A stretch of DNA of 64,000 bases from Bacillus cereus group sp. RP43 (lineage in GTDB: Bacteria; Bacillota; Bacilli; Bacillales; Bacillaceae_G). The position numbers were made by a program, and so were the translations under genes. This document shows positions 7,693 to 15,165 of this stretch, one piece after another. The notes beneath the pieces were generated by a model. That model worked only from the letters and a program-made list of their open reading frames with translations. It did not search any database and had not been told where the DNA came from. The first letter of the stretch is position 1, and every line of letters starts with the position of its first letter. The DNA is taken from contig NZ_JARVHQ010000001.1 in assembly GCF_040459645.1 (NCBI RefSeq), positions 2,728,001 through 2,792,000 on the forward strand, in the 5' to 3' direction.

Positions 7693-8049
7693 TTACTCTT
7701 TATTTGCTACGTCAACACCGTTAAAATCAAACTCATCAGCAACAGTTGTAGCAGGTGGTAAAATTGCTTCAATTTTACAAAGAGATATAATTGCTGCAAA
7801 TGAACCAGGAATAGCAGCTAGCTTAACAACATCGCAAGTTACAGAAGAAACAGTACCTATATAAGTACGTCCTTCAGTGTTAATTCGCACTGTTTTATTA
7901 ATTAATTTTTTAAGCTCATCTCTAATTCCTTGTACACAAGAATTATCACATTTCTCATGCTGTTCTTTTTTGCACTCTTCAAAAATGTCCCAACAATCAT
8001 CATGTTTACACGTACATTTTTTTCTACAATTATTAAATCGAGAACCCAA
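7693..8049 (-). CDS. Cys-rich putative spore coat/exosporium protein
   Basis: A 118-residue protein with a Cys/His-rich N terminus (nine Cys in the first 42 residues, for example CRKKCTCKHDDCW) and a C-terminal half (about 45-100) around LINKTVRINTEGRTYIGTV, a small SH3/LSM-like fold seen in Bacillus coat proteins. The start is a TTG with GGGGGTGAGG upstream. A sigma-K-like -10 (CATACTTTA) sits about 30 bp upstream, supporting late mother-cell expression and a role in the spore surface. I do not recognise a named orthologue. Confidence 0.55.
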   Translation of the reverse strand: MGSRFNNCRKKCTCKHDDCWDIFEECKKEQHEKCDNSCVQGIRDELKKLINKTVRINTEGRTYIGTVSSVTCDVVKLAAIPGSFAAIISLCKIEAILPPATTVADEFDFNGVDVANKE

Positions 8050-8077
8050 AACCTCACCCCCTAATCCTTTCTATTAG

Positions 8078-8104
8078 TAAAGTATGTCCACTAGCTTAAA
8101 AGTG
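8078..8104 (-). promoter_or_regulatory. Candidate sigma-K promoter of the Cys-rich coat-like gene
   Basis: On the minus strand CATACTTTA (8086-8078) matches the sigma-K -10 consensus CATANNNTA exactly; a CAC at 8104-8102, 15 bp further upstream, is the expected minimal -35. The distance to the TTG start leaves a short leader with the ribosome binding site. Confidence 0.5.
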
Positions 8105-8421
8105 TACGAGGCAAAAGCATAGAAAGAAAAAAACAAGCACTTGTACTAAATTTATATATATTAAAAACGAATATACTACTGTATGAATACTCAATTCAAA
8201 TACTCCAAATATGTAGCATTATTAGTATAAATGTGCTTTCAACGACAATAAACATTCTTTTCTTTATTAATAATAAAACGGGCCTCTAACAATTAAAGAT
8301 CTGTTTAATGAGTGGCCTTGGATTTAATTCTGCTGAATTTAAAATTTAGACAACCTCTTTCTCAAACGAATCTTTTTTCTTTTAATAAGCCGGCTCCTTT
8401 AAGAGGGACCAGCTTTTCCTA

Positions 8422-8686
8422 TTACTTCACATATACATAGGCTTTGTTTGCAGTAATATAGTATGTTTTTCCTTTGCTGTTGTGAAATATACATTCAGAA
8501 AAGCGTACTCCAAAATAAGATATTATTTAAAATCAGAACGTTTTCTTCAACAATTGTTTGTTGATCAATATCATAACCAGTAGTTCTCTCCACTACCTCT
8601 TGAAAATTAAACATAGTTTGTATGAATTCTATATCTAGTAGAAAGCACTCTATCATATAAAGGTAAAATAATAGGTTTATAAACAA
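8422..8686 (-). pseudogene. Possible frameshifted small gene
   Basis: A minus-strand frame (8686-8495) containing EVVERTTGYDIDQQTIVEEN stops after NNILFWSTLF. Removing one T from the TTTT run near 8512 shifts into a frame that continues GVRFSECIFHNSKGKTYYIT and ends at TAA 8424-8422 with AYVYVK. The two halves together would make a protein of up to about 87 residues. No ribosome binding site was found, so the start is unknown. It may be decayed or carry a homopolymer sequencing error. No family recognised. Confidence 0.3.
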
Positions 8687-8704
8687 GCCATTTCTTCACT
8701 AAAA

Positions 8705-8713
8705 CATAGAATA
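8705..8713 (+). promoter_or_regulatory. Candidate sigma-K -10 element
   Basis: CATAGAATA matches CATANNNTA and lies 33 bp upstream of the start codon of the Cys/His/Trp repeat protein, with its GGAGG between. A clear -35 is not visible. Confidence 0.4.
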
Positions 8714-8745
8714 ATAGTAATCCTATTGAAGGGAGGTATAAAAGA

Positions 8746-8985
8746 ATGTCCTGGAAAAATGATTGCTGGAGTTCTAAGAAACAACATTGTTGTGATGACT
8801 GGTGGAAATCTAAAGAAAAGCATCACTGTGATGATGATTGGAGTTCTAAGGAAAAACATTGTAATGATGATTGGTGGAAGTCTAAAGAAAAGCATCATTG
8901 TGATGATGATTGGAGTTCTAAGCGAAATAAGTGTCGTTGTAAATGTTTCTTTATTTGTTGTCATTGTAAAAGAAAAAATTGGTAA
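8746..8985 (+). CDS. Cys/His/Trp-rich repetitive protein, putative spore coat component
   Basis: A 79-residue, highly charged protein built from a 24-residue tandem repeat (residues 16-39 and 40-63), each made of two related 12-residue halves of the type CDDWWKSKEKHH and CDDDWSSKEKH; a partial half precedes at residues 4-15. The C terminus is a Cys cluster (KCRCKCFFICCHCKRK). ATG at 8746 follows GGGAGG by eight bases. Repetitive Lys/Ser/Trp/Cys composition and the sigma-K-like -10 suggest a coat or exosporium protein cross-linked through Cys or binding metal (inference). I do not recognise a named orthologue. Confidence 0.6.
   Translation: MSWKNDCWSSKKQHCCDDWWKSKEKHHCDDDWSSKEKHCNDDWWKSKEKHHCDDDWSSKRNKCRCKCFFICCHCKRKNW
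8791..8934 (+). repeat. Two 72-bp tandem repeats inside a coding sequence
   Basis: Units 8791-8862 and 8863-8934 encode the 24-residue repeat of the Cys/His/Trp protein. They differ at only a few bases (for example CAC/CAT and AAA/AAG), indicating recent duplication and likely copy-number variation between strains. Confidence 0.7.
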
Positions 8986-9050
8986 GATTTTCAATTTCAA
9001 CTTAACAGAAAGAATATGTCTTTTGGGACCGATAAATACTAGAATATAAT

Positions 9051-9088
9051 ATACAAAAGGCTGACTGAATATAGTCAGCTTTTTGTAT
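9051..9088. terminator. Terminator after the repetitive coat-like gene
   Basis: Arms ATACAAAAGGCTGACT and AGTCAGCTTTTTGTAT flank a 6-nt loop; the T-run on the plus strand and A-run at the 5' side make it usable in both directions. Confidence 0.75.
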
Positions 9089-9279
9089 ATTAACACGTAG
9101 AGATTTAAACTAGCATCTATAGTTACACAATACATTAACAATGAGTATCTATAAATTAGCATCCGTGTCATTCTTCTCTGTCTATCACATGAGCTCTCCT
9201 ATGTAACTAAAAAATACACCGTAAATGAGTGACCTTTTTACAAGTACCAATTTTTCTTTTATGCAATTGAACAAAAAGA

Positions 9280-9741
9280 TTACATTATCCCTCCAAATGT
9301 AATTGTTCCTAGTAAGCCTAATAAAACAAATCCTGTCAAACAAACAAAATCAGCAAGACAAATTGAAGACTGTGCTAACGGAACAAATGACCTACTTGTA
9401 TTAGATCCATAATGTTTAATTTTCTCATAATTTATTTCTAGCATTAAGTGTAGACATGATACACAATCTTCAGTTGTTTGAATAGATTCATCTTCTAATC
9501 GCTCTAATAACCTACTATTAAGAGTAAACGGAAGAGGATACTGCTTGTCTAATTTCATATTTTGGTAAATTAATTGTAAACGAGATAACATATTATTTTT
9601 CTTTTTCTCAGATTTCGCTTTACTTTTCATATTATTAAATTCATTTAATAACATCGTCAATTCGTCTCTGCTGCCGTATAAATCTCTAGCTATTCTTCTT
9701 TTTAGTTTGTACGAATGAATAATAGATTTAATTTCAATCAT
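9280..9741 (-). CDS. Hypothetical protein with C-terminal membrane segment
   Basis: A 153-residue protein with a basic, helical N-terminal two thirds (KRRIARDLYGSRDEL; KSKAKSEKKKNN) and a hydrophobic C terminus (about 128-150, LADFVCLTGFVLLGLLG) that could be a tail anchor. The ATG is preceded by GGAAGTG. I do not recognise the family. It stands alone between small spore-type genes and a short open frame on the same strand. Confidence 0.45.
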   Translation of the reverse strand: MIEIKSIIHSYKLKRRIARDLYGSRDELTMLLNEFNNMKSKAKSEKKKNNMLSRLQLIYQNMKLDKQYPLPFTLNSRLLERLEDESIQTTEDCVSCLHLMLEINYEKIKHYGSNTSRSFVPLAQSSICLADFVCLTGFVLLGLLGTITFGGIM

Positions 9742-9782
9742 TTTATTACACTTCCTAATTAAATTTTATTTACCCTAATATT

Positions 9783-9956
9783 TTATAAACAAACAGTACT
9801 TTTAAATCCTATTAAAAATACACTTAAGTATCTTGATTTACTATCGATTAATATTATATTAACCTTACACAGTTGTAATAATTTCTTCAAAATCTCTTCT
9901 AAACGAATCTGCATTTCTTTCCGCTCAATTTTAGGTAAGAAAATTAATTGCATCAT
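9783..9956 (-). CDS. Small open frame, 57 aa, uncertain
   Basis: Begins MMQLIFLPKIERKEMQIRLE behind a G-rich Shine-Dalgarno-like run (GGGGGG) and ends at TAA 9785-9783. The N-terminal amphipathic helix looks protein-like, but the second half reads like untranslated AT-rich DNA, so it may be the truncated start of a former longer gene. No family recognised. Confidence 0.3.
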   Translation of the reverse strand: MMQLIFLPKIERKEMQIRLEEILKKLLQLCKVNIILIDSKSRYLSVFLIGFKSTVCL

Positions 9957-9989
9957 TTATAAAAACCCCCCTAAACTATTTTGTTAATA

Positions 9990-10054
9990 AAAAATAAAAA
10001 AGCGGACACCAAACTACAGAGCAATATAATAACGCCCTTTTTAGTTTGATGTCC
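9990..10054 (-). terminator. Terminator after the membrane-protein gene
   Basis: On the minus strand GGACATCAAACTA (10054-10042) pairs with TAGTTTGGTGTCC (10016-10004; one G-U pair), followed by GCTTTTTTATTTTTT. It has a long 25-nt loop and lies 84 bp beyond the stop at 10138. Confidence 0.6.
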
Positions 10055-10137
10055 ATGGATTCTTCCAGTAGGACTAAATTTATAATTAGTATTATAGCCT
10101 TTTCTCATATTTTAGTATATTTCTCATTAGAAAAAGA

Positions 10138-10518
10138 TTATTTTATATAGATTACTATAAGCATCCATAAAGCCAAAGCGCCAATGATAGCGAGCGCTAT
10201 ACGTGTAGATAGTATCCTTAATTCAAAATCAGTTTTCTTGGAGGGTTCAGGATATGCAATTATGTAAATTCCCTTTAATAATGCAAGCCATGAAATAACC
10301 GTTAGGAACCCCTGCCAGTTGAATACCCATACATTATGTAGGATCACAGTACCTAGCCCTAGGAAAATCGACAAAAAACCGTACATAATACCAAACCCTC
10401 TGTCTTCAACCACTAATTTTTTCAATTCACGTAGTACCGATGGACGTACGAAAAGTATTCCCGATACGATAACCGTTATCCATCCCCAAAACAATCCTAA
10501 AAAAGTGCTAGTTTCCAT
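10138..10518 (-). CDS. Small integral membrane protein, four predicted helices
   Basis: A 126-residue protein with hydrophobic segments at about 5-25 (LGLFWGWITVIVSGILF), 42-60, 66-86 and 104-125. ATG at 10518 follows GGGGAGTG. Such small four-helix proteins are often of unknown function; no charged or catalytic motif is evident. It is monocistronic, with its own terminator about 85-145 bp downstream. Confidence 0.55.
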   Translation of the reverse strand: METSTFLGLFWGWITVIVSGILFVRPSVLRELKKLVVEDRGFGIMYGFLSIFLGLGTVILHNVWVFNWQGFLTVISWLALLKGIYIIAYPEPSKKTDFELRILSTRIALAIIGALALWMLIVIYIK

Positions 10519-11111
10519 TTTTAGTTCACTCCCCTCAATTATTTATATTTCAGATATTCCCCCCTTTAGAACAATTCCAGCATCTATATATAAGCTAAAT
10601 TCTGCTCTTTATTCATACAAATATGGCATATTCAATACCTATCCTTAATCACCTCATTTCTCTACGAGATGAAATTTTTATATCATTCTTTGTCATCATC
10701 TATCCGAATCAACCGAAGTCGCTTTGTACTATTACCACACACTTTTTCATAGCTTGGAGCTAACATGCATCGAAGCCAATATAATGATTTATTTGCCTTT
10801 TTCACTAACCTCTACAATTGCGCCCTATTAAAATAGCGTTTTTGTTTCAAATGATGCCCTCATTAATTCGGACGGATTCCCTAGTGTTTTTTACCAAAAA
10901 TTCATGATATCGTTAATTAGTCGAGTACGTCATTACTTGATGATTACCCTTAGGAGCCTCGCGGACAATCGGTGTTTCTTTTATGTAAATAAGGATTTTG
11001 TTTAAACTTTACGATATGCAACTATATTAAAATATCTTCTAAAATTCCCATTGAACATTTATAATACTTTTAAATGGTTTAAATTCTACAATTAGTAATG
11101 GAGGCATTTTA
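10519..11111. other. Intergenic region, 593 bp
   Basis: Mostly AT-rich non-coding sequence. A 40-codon minus-strand open stretch (10805-10683) starting with GTG contains SLYWLRCMLAPSYEKVCG and looks protein-like, but its start has no properly spaced ribosome binding site; it may be a gene remnant. The end of the region carries the promoter and GGAGG of the DivIC-like gene. Confidence 0.35.
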
Positions 11112-11480
11112 ATGGGAAACATCCCAAAAGTATCATCACACCAATCAAATCCCAATATACCCTCACAGCAAGTGAACCCTAATACCCAACAAGGTAATAT
11201 TAAAAAAACAAGACGCCGTATTATAACTACTTTGGCTATTATATTACCTATAATTTTTGTCCTTCAATATTCTCTGAATAACCAACAAGAAATGATTAAA
11301 GAAAAACAAATCACGCTGAATACGGAGCAACAAAAATTATCTTCTGTAAAGAAGGATGGTCATTCCCTTAAGAATGATGTTAAAGCTTTAACAAGTAGTG
11401 AAGAAGAAATTTTAAAATTCGCAAGGAAACTGTATGGATTCTCTAAACCGAATGAAACTATATTTCAAATAACTGAATAA
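11112..11480 (+). CDS. Septum formation initiator (DivIC/FtsB) family protein
   Basis: A 122-residue bitopic protein: a hydrophilic, Asn/Gln/Pro-rich cytoplasmic N terminus (1-32), basic patch KKTRRR, one membrane segment (about 38-54), an extracytoplasmic coiled coil (58-95) and a C-terminal motif EEEILKFARKLYGFSKPNET that matches the end of DivIC/FtsB proteins. The canonical divIC sits next to the S1-domain gene yabR and tRNA lysidine synthetase, so this is a paralogue at an unusual location, possibly a specialised divisome factor. The start has GGAGG nine bases upstream and a good terminator follows. Confidence 0.7.
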   Translation: MGNIPKVSSHQSNPNIPSQQVNPNTQQGNIKKTRRRIITTLAIILPIIFVLQYSLNNQQEMIKEKQITLNTEQQKLSSVKKDGHSLKNDVKALTSSEEEILKFARKLYGFSKPNETIFQITE

Positions 11481-11498
11481 AATTACACTGCATTACCC

Positions 11499-11528
11499 AA
11501 AAGGCGATTTGAAGATAATCGCCTTTTT
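11499..11528 (+). terminator. Terminator after the DivIC-like gene
   Basis: AAAAGGCGATT pairs with AATCGCCTTTTT around a 7-nt loop, 18 bp after the stop codon, with a T-run. Confidence 0.8.
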
Positions 11529-11677
11529 ATATTTAATTTCTAAAGAAATCATACTAATTTCTCTTTCTATCATATAACTATTTTATTTAATTTGTTAAAA
11601 TACAACCGCTTGTCCATTTCACTTTGCTCTGTCATTACATTTACTATTAGTAATACGATTTTTAGAGGTGATAAATA

Positions 11678-12241
11678 ATGGACGAGTTTTTATCTTTTGT
11701 TGCACTTAATCCGGGTTCTATTGGACCTACACTTCCACCTGTTCAACCTTTTCAATTCCCTACTGGTCCCACCGGTTCTACAGGAGCTACTGGTGCTACC
11801 GGTTCAACTGGACCAACCGGACCAACTGGACCAACTGGACCAACTGGACCAACCGGACCAACCGGATCAACCGGACCAACTGGACCAACTGGACCAACTG
11901 GACCAACTGGATTTAATCTTCCTGCTGGGCCTGCATCTATTACCTTGACTTCTAACGAAACCACAGCATGTGTATCCACTCAAGGAAATAATACTTTATT
12001 TTTTTCGGGTCAAGTATTAGTAAACGGTAGTCCTACTCCAGGAGTAGTGGTCAGTTTTTCATTCAGTAACCCTTCTCTTGCTTTCATGGTTCCTCTTGCG
12101 GTCATTACCAATGCTTCAGGTAACTTTACCGCTGTATTTCTAGCCGCTAATGGGCCTGGAACAGTAACCGTTACTGCTTCACTTCTTGATTCTCCTGGAA
12201 CAATGGCTAGCGTCACTATTACCATTGTGAATTGTCCGTAA
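11678..12241 (+). CDS. BclA-like collagen-repeat exosporium protein with Ig-like C-terminal domain
   Basis: A 187-residue protein in three parts. The N-terminal leader ([16 protein letters not shown], about 11-26) matches the exosporium-targeting leader of BclA-type proteins (consensus LxGPTLPPxPxF). Residues about 29-79 are uninterrupted Gly-X-Thr/Ser triplets, mostly GPT. The C-terminal domain (about 85-187) with repeated Val/Thr strands and GNFTAVFLA resembles a Big-1/invasin Ig-like fold rather than the TNF-like head of BclA. The ATG follows AGAGGTGATAAATA. It should form filaments of the spore nap. The triplet region is repetitive DNA and likely varies in length between strains. Confidence 0.8.
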   Translation: MDEFLSFVALNPGSIGPTLPPVQPFQFPTGPTGSTGATGATGSTGPTGPTGPTGPTGPTGPTGSTGPTGPTGPTGPTGFNLPAGPASITLTSNETTACVSTQGNNTLFFSGQVLVNGSPTPGVVVSFSFSNPSLAFMVPLAVITNASGNFTAVFLAANGPGTVTVTASLLDSPGTMASVTITIVNCP

Positions 12242-12280
12242 TGGTTTTATTTTTAAGAACTAAGTAATATCTAATAAGAT

Positions 12281-12307
12281 GAGCACTGATTTACAGTGCT
12301 CTTTTTT
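12281..12307 (+). terminator. Terminator after the collagen-like gene
   Basis: GAGCACTG pairs with CAGTGCTC around a 5-nt loop and is followed by six T, 40 bp after the stop. Confidence 0.85.
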
Positions 12308-12542
12308 ATCATTGGGATGTTCCTTTCAAATGAAATTTCGTAACACCCTACTAAAATAACGCTTTTATTAAGAACTAATGATCTTTATATTTCTTAAGCT
12401 TGTCATCACAAGTAATTTTTATAATTAGTTAAATTCTCAATATAGTTTGTGTATATAATTCCATTCAAAGATACATAATACCCACGTAACTATTTAAAAG
12501 CACTTCGTTTTTATATCTAAGTTCAAAAAGGAGCTACATAAC

Positions 12543-12710
12543 ATGGATAAAAAAGATTTATTAAGTCAACAACTTGATCCTGTGTCATTAGATGCGCTGA
12601 ATACTCCTAGTAAGGCCCAAGAACAACTGCAAGAAACATCTCAGGAGGCACATAATTCAAACAAAAAGGACAGTACTAAATCTTTACATGTTGAAGATTT
12701 ACCAAATTAA
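12543..12710 (+). CDS. Small acidic hydrophilic protein (55 aa)
   Basis: Encodes 55 residues starting MDKKDLLSQQLDPVSLDALN and ending HVEDLPN; rich in Gln, Ser, Asp and Lys, with no Cys and no hydrophobic segment. AAAGGAG lies nine bases before the ATG and a hairpin terminator follows the stop, so the unit is complete. Size and composition suggest a small spore or stress protein, but I do not recognise it. Confidence 0.6.
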   Translation: MDKKDLLSQQLDPVSLDALNTPSKAQEQLQETSQEAHNSNKKDSTKSLHVEDLPN

Positions 12711-12745
12711 GACGTATATAGAACAACGAACAAATAGTAAATTTT

Positions 12746-12788
12746 AAGGGGGAAAATCTTAAGAACGAGTAAACGTAATTCCCCCTTT
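12746..12788 (+). terminator. Terminator after the 55-aa gene
   Basis: AAGGGGGAA (12746-12754) pairs with TTCCCCCTT (12779-12787) around a 24-nt loop, followed by a T-rich stretch. Confidence 0.6.
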
Positions 12789-12880
12789 TCTTATCTAAAT
12801 AATACTTTAATATGAAATCCGTACACATTTTTGACACATTCACTATCACAATCTCCTGAAAATACGTGATAATATTAATT

Positions 12881-12904
12881 TGTCGAATACGCCAAATTTC
12901 GACA
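12881..12904. promoter_or_regulatory. Inverted pair of Spo0A-box-like motifs
   Basis: TGTCGAA at 12881-12887 and its complement TTCGACA at 12898-12904 are separated by 10 bp; each matches the 0A-box consensus TGNCGAA. The 465-bp gap (12711-13175) holds no gene; downstream only a short hairpin (AATCCCTG/CAGGGATT, about 12934-12955) is seen. Whether it controls anything is unknown. Confidence 0.35.
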
Positions 12905-13140
12905 TTGAACGACAATGATATCTCCCTTATTGAATCCCTGTCCCCCAGGGATTTCTCCTTTTATTCATTACTTTTTTCTTCACTAAATTTTCATTCTTAA
13001 CAAAATTCAATCACTCCATTGAATAGACAGCCACAGTATCCTATTTTGATAAAAACTAAAAACAAACATACTTAACACTAATAGTAGATTTTTTAACTCC
13101 AAATTTACTTTTTCTCTCTTATCTTTTTGTAAACATTAAA

Positions 13141-13168
13141 AATGAGCTCTATTTACATAGAGCTCATT
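13141..13168 (-). terminator. Terminator of the leucine catabolic operon
   Basis: A perfect 12-bp stem (AATGAGCTCTAT and complement) with a 4-nt loop begins 8 bp after the synthetase stop on the minus strand and is followed there by TTTAATGTTT. Confidence 0.8.
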
Positions 13169-13175
13169 CGTAATT

Positions 13176-15116
13176 TTATAGTTTGCTAGACTGTAGTCCT
13201 TGAATAAAGGGTACTACTTCAGGATTTACAAGTGATGATAAATCTCCTAATTCTTTTCCTAAGTAAGCAGCTTTAATGACGCGTCGCATTACTTTAGAAT
13301 TACGTGTTTTCGGTAAATCTTCTACAACATGAATATCTTTTGGACATAATGCTTTTCCAATATGTGAGTTTACTAAACTCATTAATTCTTTCTTTAACTC
13401 TCCAGAGAATACTACACCGTCTCGTAATACAACAAAACAATGACAAACTTCACCTTTTACATCGTCAGGTACACCAATTGCAGCTGCTTCTATTACATTA
13501 TTATGTTTCACAAGAATAGATTCATATTCAGCAGGCCCAATACGTTTTCCAGCAATGTTTAACGTATCATCTGAACGCCCCGTAATAATATATTGCTCAC
13601 CGTCATAAATAACCCAATCACCATGAATCCACTTATTTTCAAAACGTGACCAGTATGTGTTTACATAACGCTCATCGTCTTCCCAGAAACTTTTCGTCAT
13701 ACCTACCCACGGTTTTTCTAAACATAATTCTCCGACTTCATCACGAATCGGTTTACCTCGATCATCAAGTACAACCGCTGCCATTCCTGGTAAAGATGCG
13801 TTAAAACTAATCGGTGCAATTGGTTTAATAAGAACGTTTCCGAAAATCCCACCAGAAATTTCAGTTCCTCCTGAATAGTTACAAATTGGTACTTTACCTT
13901 TACCGACTGTATTAAATAACCACATCCATGGATCTGGATTCCAAGGTTCTCCTGTTGATGCGAATACTTCTAAACTCTTTAAAGAATGTTTATTCACATA
14001 CTCATCACCTTTTGCCATTAATGCACGGATTAACGTTGGCGAAATACCGAGATGAGTAATTTCATATTTATCAACTGTCTCCCATAAGCGATCTGCTTCT
14101 GGGAAGTCTGGAACACCTTCGTACATAACCATTGTTGCGCCATTAATTAAAGAGCCGAATAGTAAAAATGGTCCCATCATCCAGCCCATATCAGTTACCC
14201 ATAATACGCGGTCGCCTTGTTTTATATTCATTCCAAATCCTGCATCAAATGCAGATTTTAGCGGGAAACCAGCATGTGTGTGTACTGTCCCCTTCGGCTT
14301 ACCAGTCGTTCCAGATGTATATATAAGCATTAATGGATCATCACTGTTCATTTCTTCAGCATGTATAAATGGTTTTTCTTTTTCTAACGTACTCCATGAA
14401 AAATCATAATTATGCGGTGTAAAATCATTTCCTGCATGACGAACAATTACCACCTTTTCAACAGTTGGACAATGTTCACAAGCTTTATCTACTTCATCTT
14501 TTAATGAAACAATTTTCCCACGGCGTGAAAAGCCATCTGCGGTAATAACCATTTTTGAACCAGCTGCTTGTACACGTGTCATTACTGCATCAGCAGCAAA
14601 ACCTGAGAATATTGGTGAAATAATCGCTCCAATTTTCATTACCGCTAACATAGCAACAACTGTTTCAGGAATCATTGGCATGTAAATTGTTACACGATCA
14701 CCTTTTTCAATACCAGCATGTTTCAAACCGTTGGCAACACGGCTTACCCAGCTATCAAGCTCTTCATATGTAAATGATTTCGAAGTTCCGTTTTCCCCTT
14801 CATACATAAGTGCTGCTTGTGTTTTCGTTTTATCATCTGCAAGCCAACGAGATAAAGCAGATTCTACAACGTTACAAGTTCCCTCAGTATACCACTGTGC
14901 AAACGGTGTACCATTTTCTAAATCTAACACTTCTGTATATGGTTTCATCCACTGATAGCCAACTGCTCTCTCAGCTTCTCCCCAAAACCAAGCTGTTTCT
15001 TCAATTGACTTATTATAAAAAGCTTCGTAATCTTCATAGCCTAATGATTTCATCCAACCAAATAAACGCGTTTTTTCTTTATATTCTTCTGTTGGAAACC
15101 AAACTGCTTGTTTCAT
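13176..15116 (-). CDS. AMP-dependent acyl-CoA synthetase, probably acetoacetyl-CoA synthetase
   Basis: A 646-residue member of the acetyl/propionyl/acetoacetyl-CoA synthetase group. The AMP-binding P-loop reads YTSGTTGKPKGTVHTH (about 269-284), followed by the WVTDMGWMMGP segment, the adenylate motif NYSGGTEISGG, the hinge region IITGRSDDTLNIAGKRIGP, and the catalytic/regulatory Lys in KTRNSKVMRR (about 613). ATG follows AAGGAGGGG. It is the last gene of the leucine-degradation operon, so reactivating the acetoacetate released by HMG-CoA lyase is the best fit; acetate or another short acid is an alternative. A hairpin lies between it and the preceding gene. Confidence 0.8.
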   Translation of the reverse strand: MKQAVWFPTEEYKEKTRLFGWMKSLGYEDYEAFYNKSIEETAWFWGEAERAVGYQWMKPYTEVLDLENGTPFAQWYTEGTCNVVESALSRWLADDKTKTQAALMYEGENGTSKSFTYEELDSWVSRVANGLKHAGIEKGDRVTIYMPMIPETVVAMLAVMKIGAIISPIFSGFAADAVMTRVQAAGSKMVITADGFSRRGKIVSLKDEVDKACEHCPTVEKVVIVRHAGNDFTPHNYDFSWSTLEKEKPFIHAEEMNSDDPLMLIYTSGTTGKPKGTVHTHAGFPLKSAFDAGFGMNIKQGDRVLWVTDMGWMMGPFLLFGSLINGATMVMYEGVPDFPEADRLWETVDKYEITHLGISPTLIRALMAKGDEYVNKHSLKSLEVFASTGEPWNPDPWMWLFNTVGKGKVPICNYSGGTEISGGIFGNVLIKPIAPISFNASLPGMAAVVLDDRGKPIRDEVGELCLEKPWVGMTKSFWEDDERYVNTYWSRFENKWIHGDWVIYDGEQYIITGRSDDTLNIAGKRIGPAEYESILVKHNNVIEAAAIGVPDDVKGEVCHCFVVLRDGVVFSGELKKELMSLVNSHIGKALCPKDIHVVEDLPKTRNSKVMRRVIKAAYLGKELGDLSSLVNPEVVPFIQGLQSSKL

Positions 15117-15145
15117 GTTTTCCCCTCCTTGACTTTTTGAGCAAG

Positions 15146-15165
15146 AAAGCCCTAAATAGGGCTTT
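15146..15165 (-). promoter_or_regulatory. Intercistronic hairpin before the synthetase gene
   Basis: AAAGCCCT/AGGGCTTT with a 4-nt loop overlaps the stop of the carboxyltransferase gene. It has only a weak T-run on the minus strand (CTTTCTT), so partial termination or mRNA processing that sets the synthetase level is possible. Confidence 0.45.

Noticed and set aside
8726..9049. 107-residue frame overlapping the Cys/His/Trp repeat gene in another phase
   Set aside because: It is the +1 shadow of the tandem repeat; the frame at 8746 has the correctly spaced GGGAGG and sensible composition.
10004..10054. Inverted repeat considered as an insertion-sequence end
   Set aside because: It is better explained as a terminator: it follows a minus-strand gene and has a long T-run on that strand; no second end or transposase is present.
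11760..11930. Short regular repeats that could suggest a CRISPR array
   Set aside because: The period is 9 bp within an open reading frame encoding Gly-X-Thr triplets; there are no spacers.
11697..11979. Proline/leucine/glycine-rich frames on both strands over the collagen region
   Set aside because: They arise from the repetitive GPT codons in shifted frames and have no ribosome binding sites.
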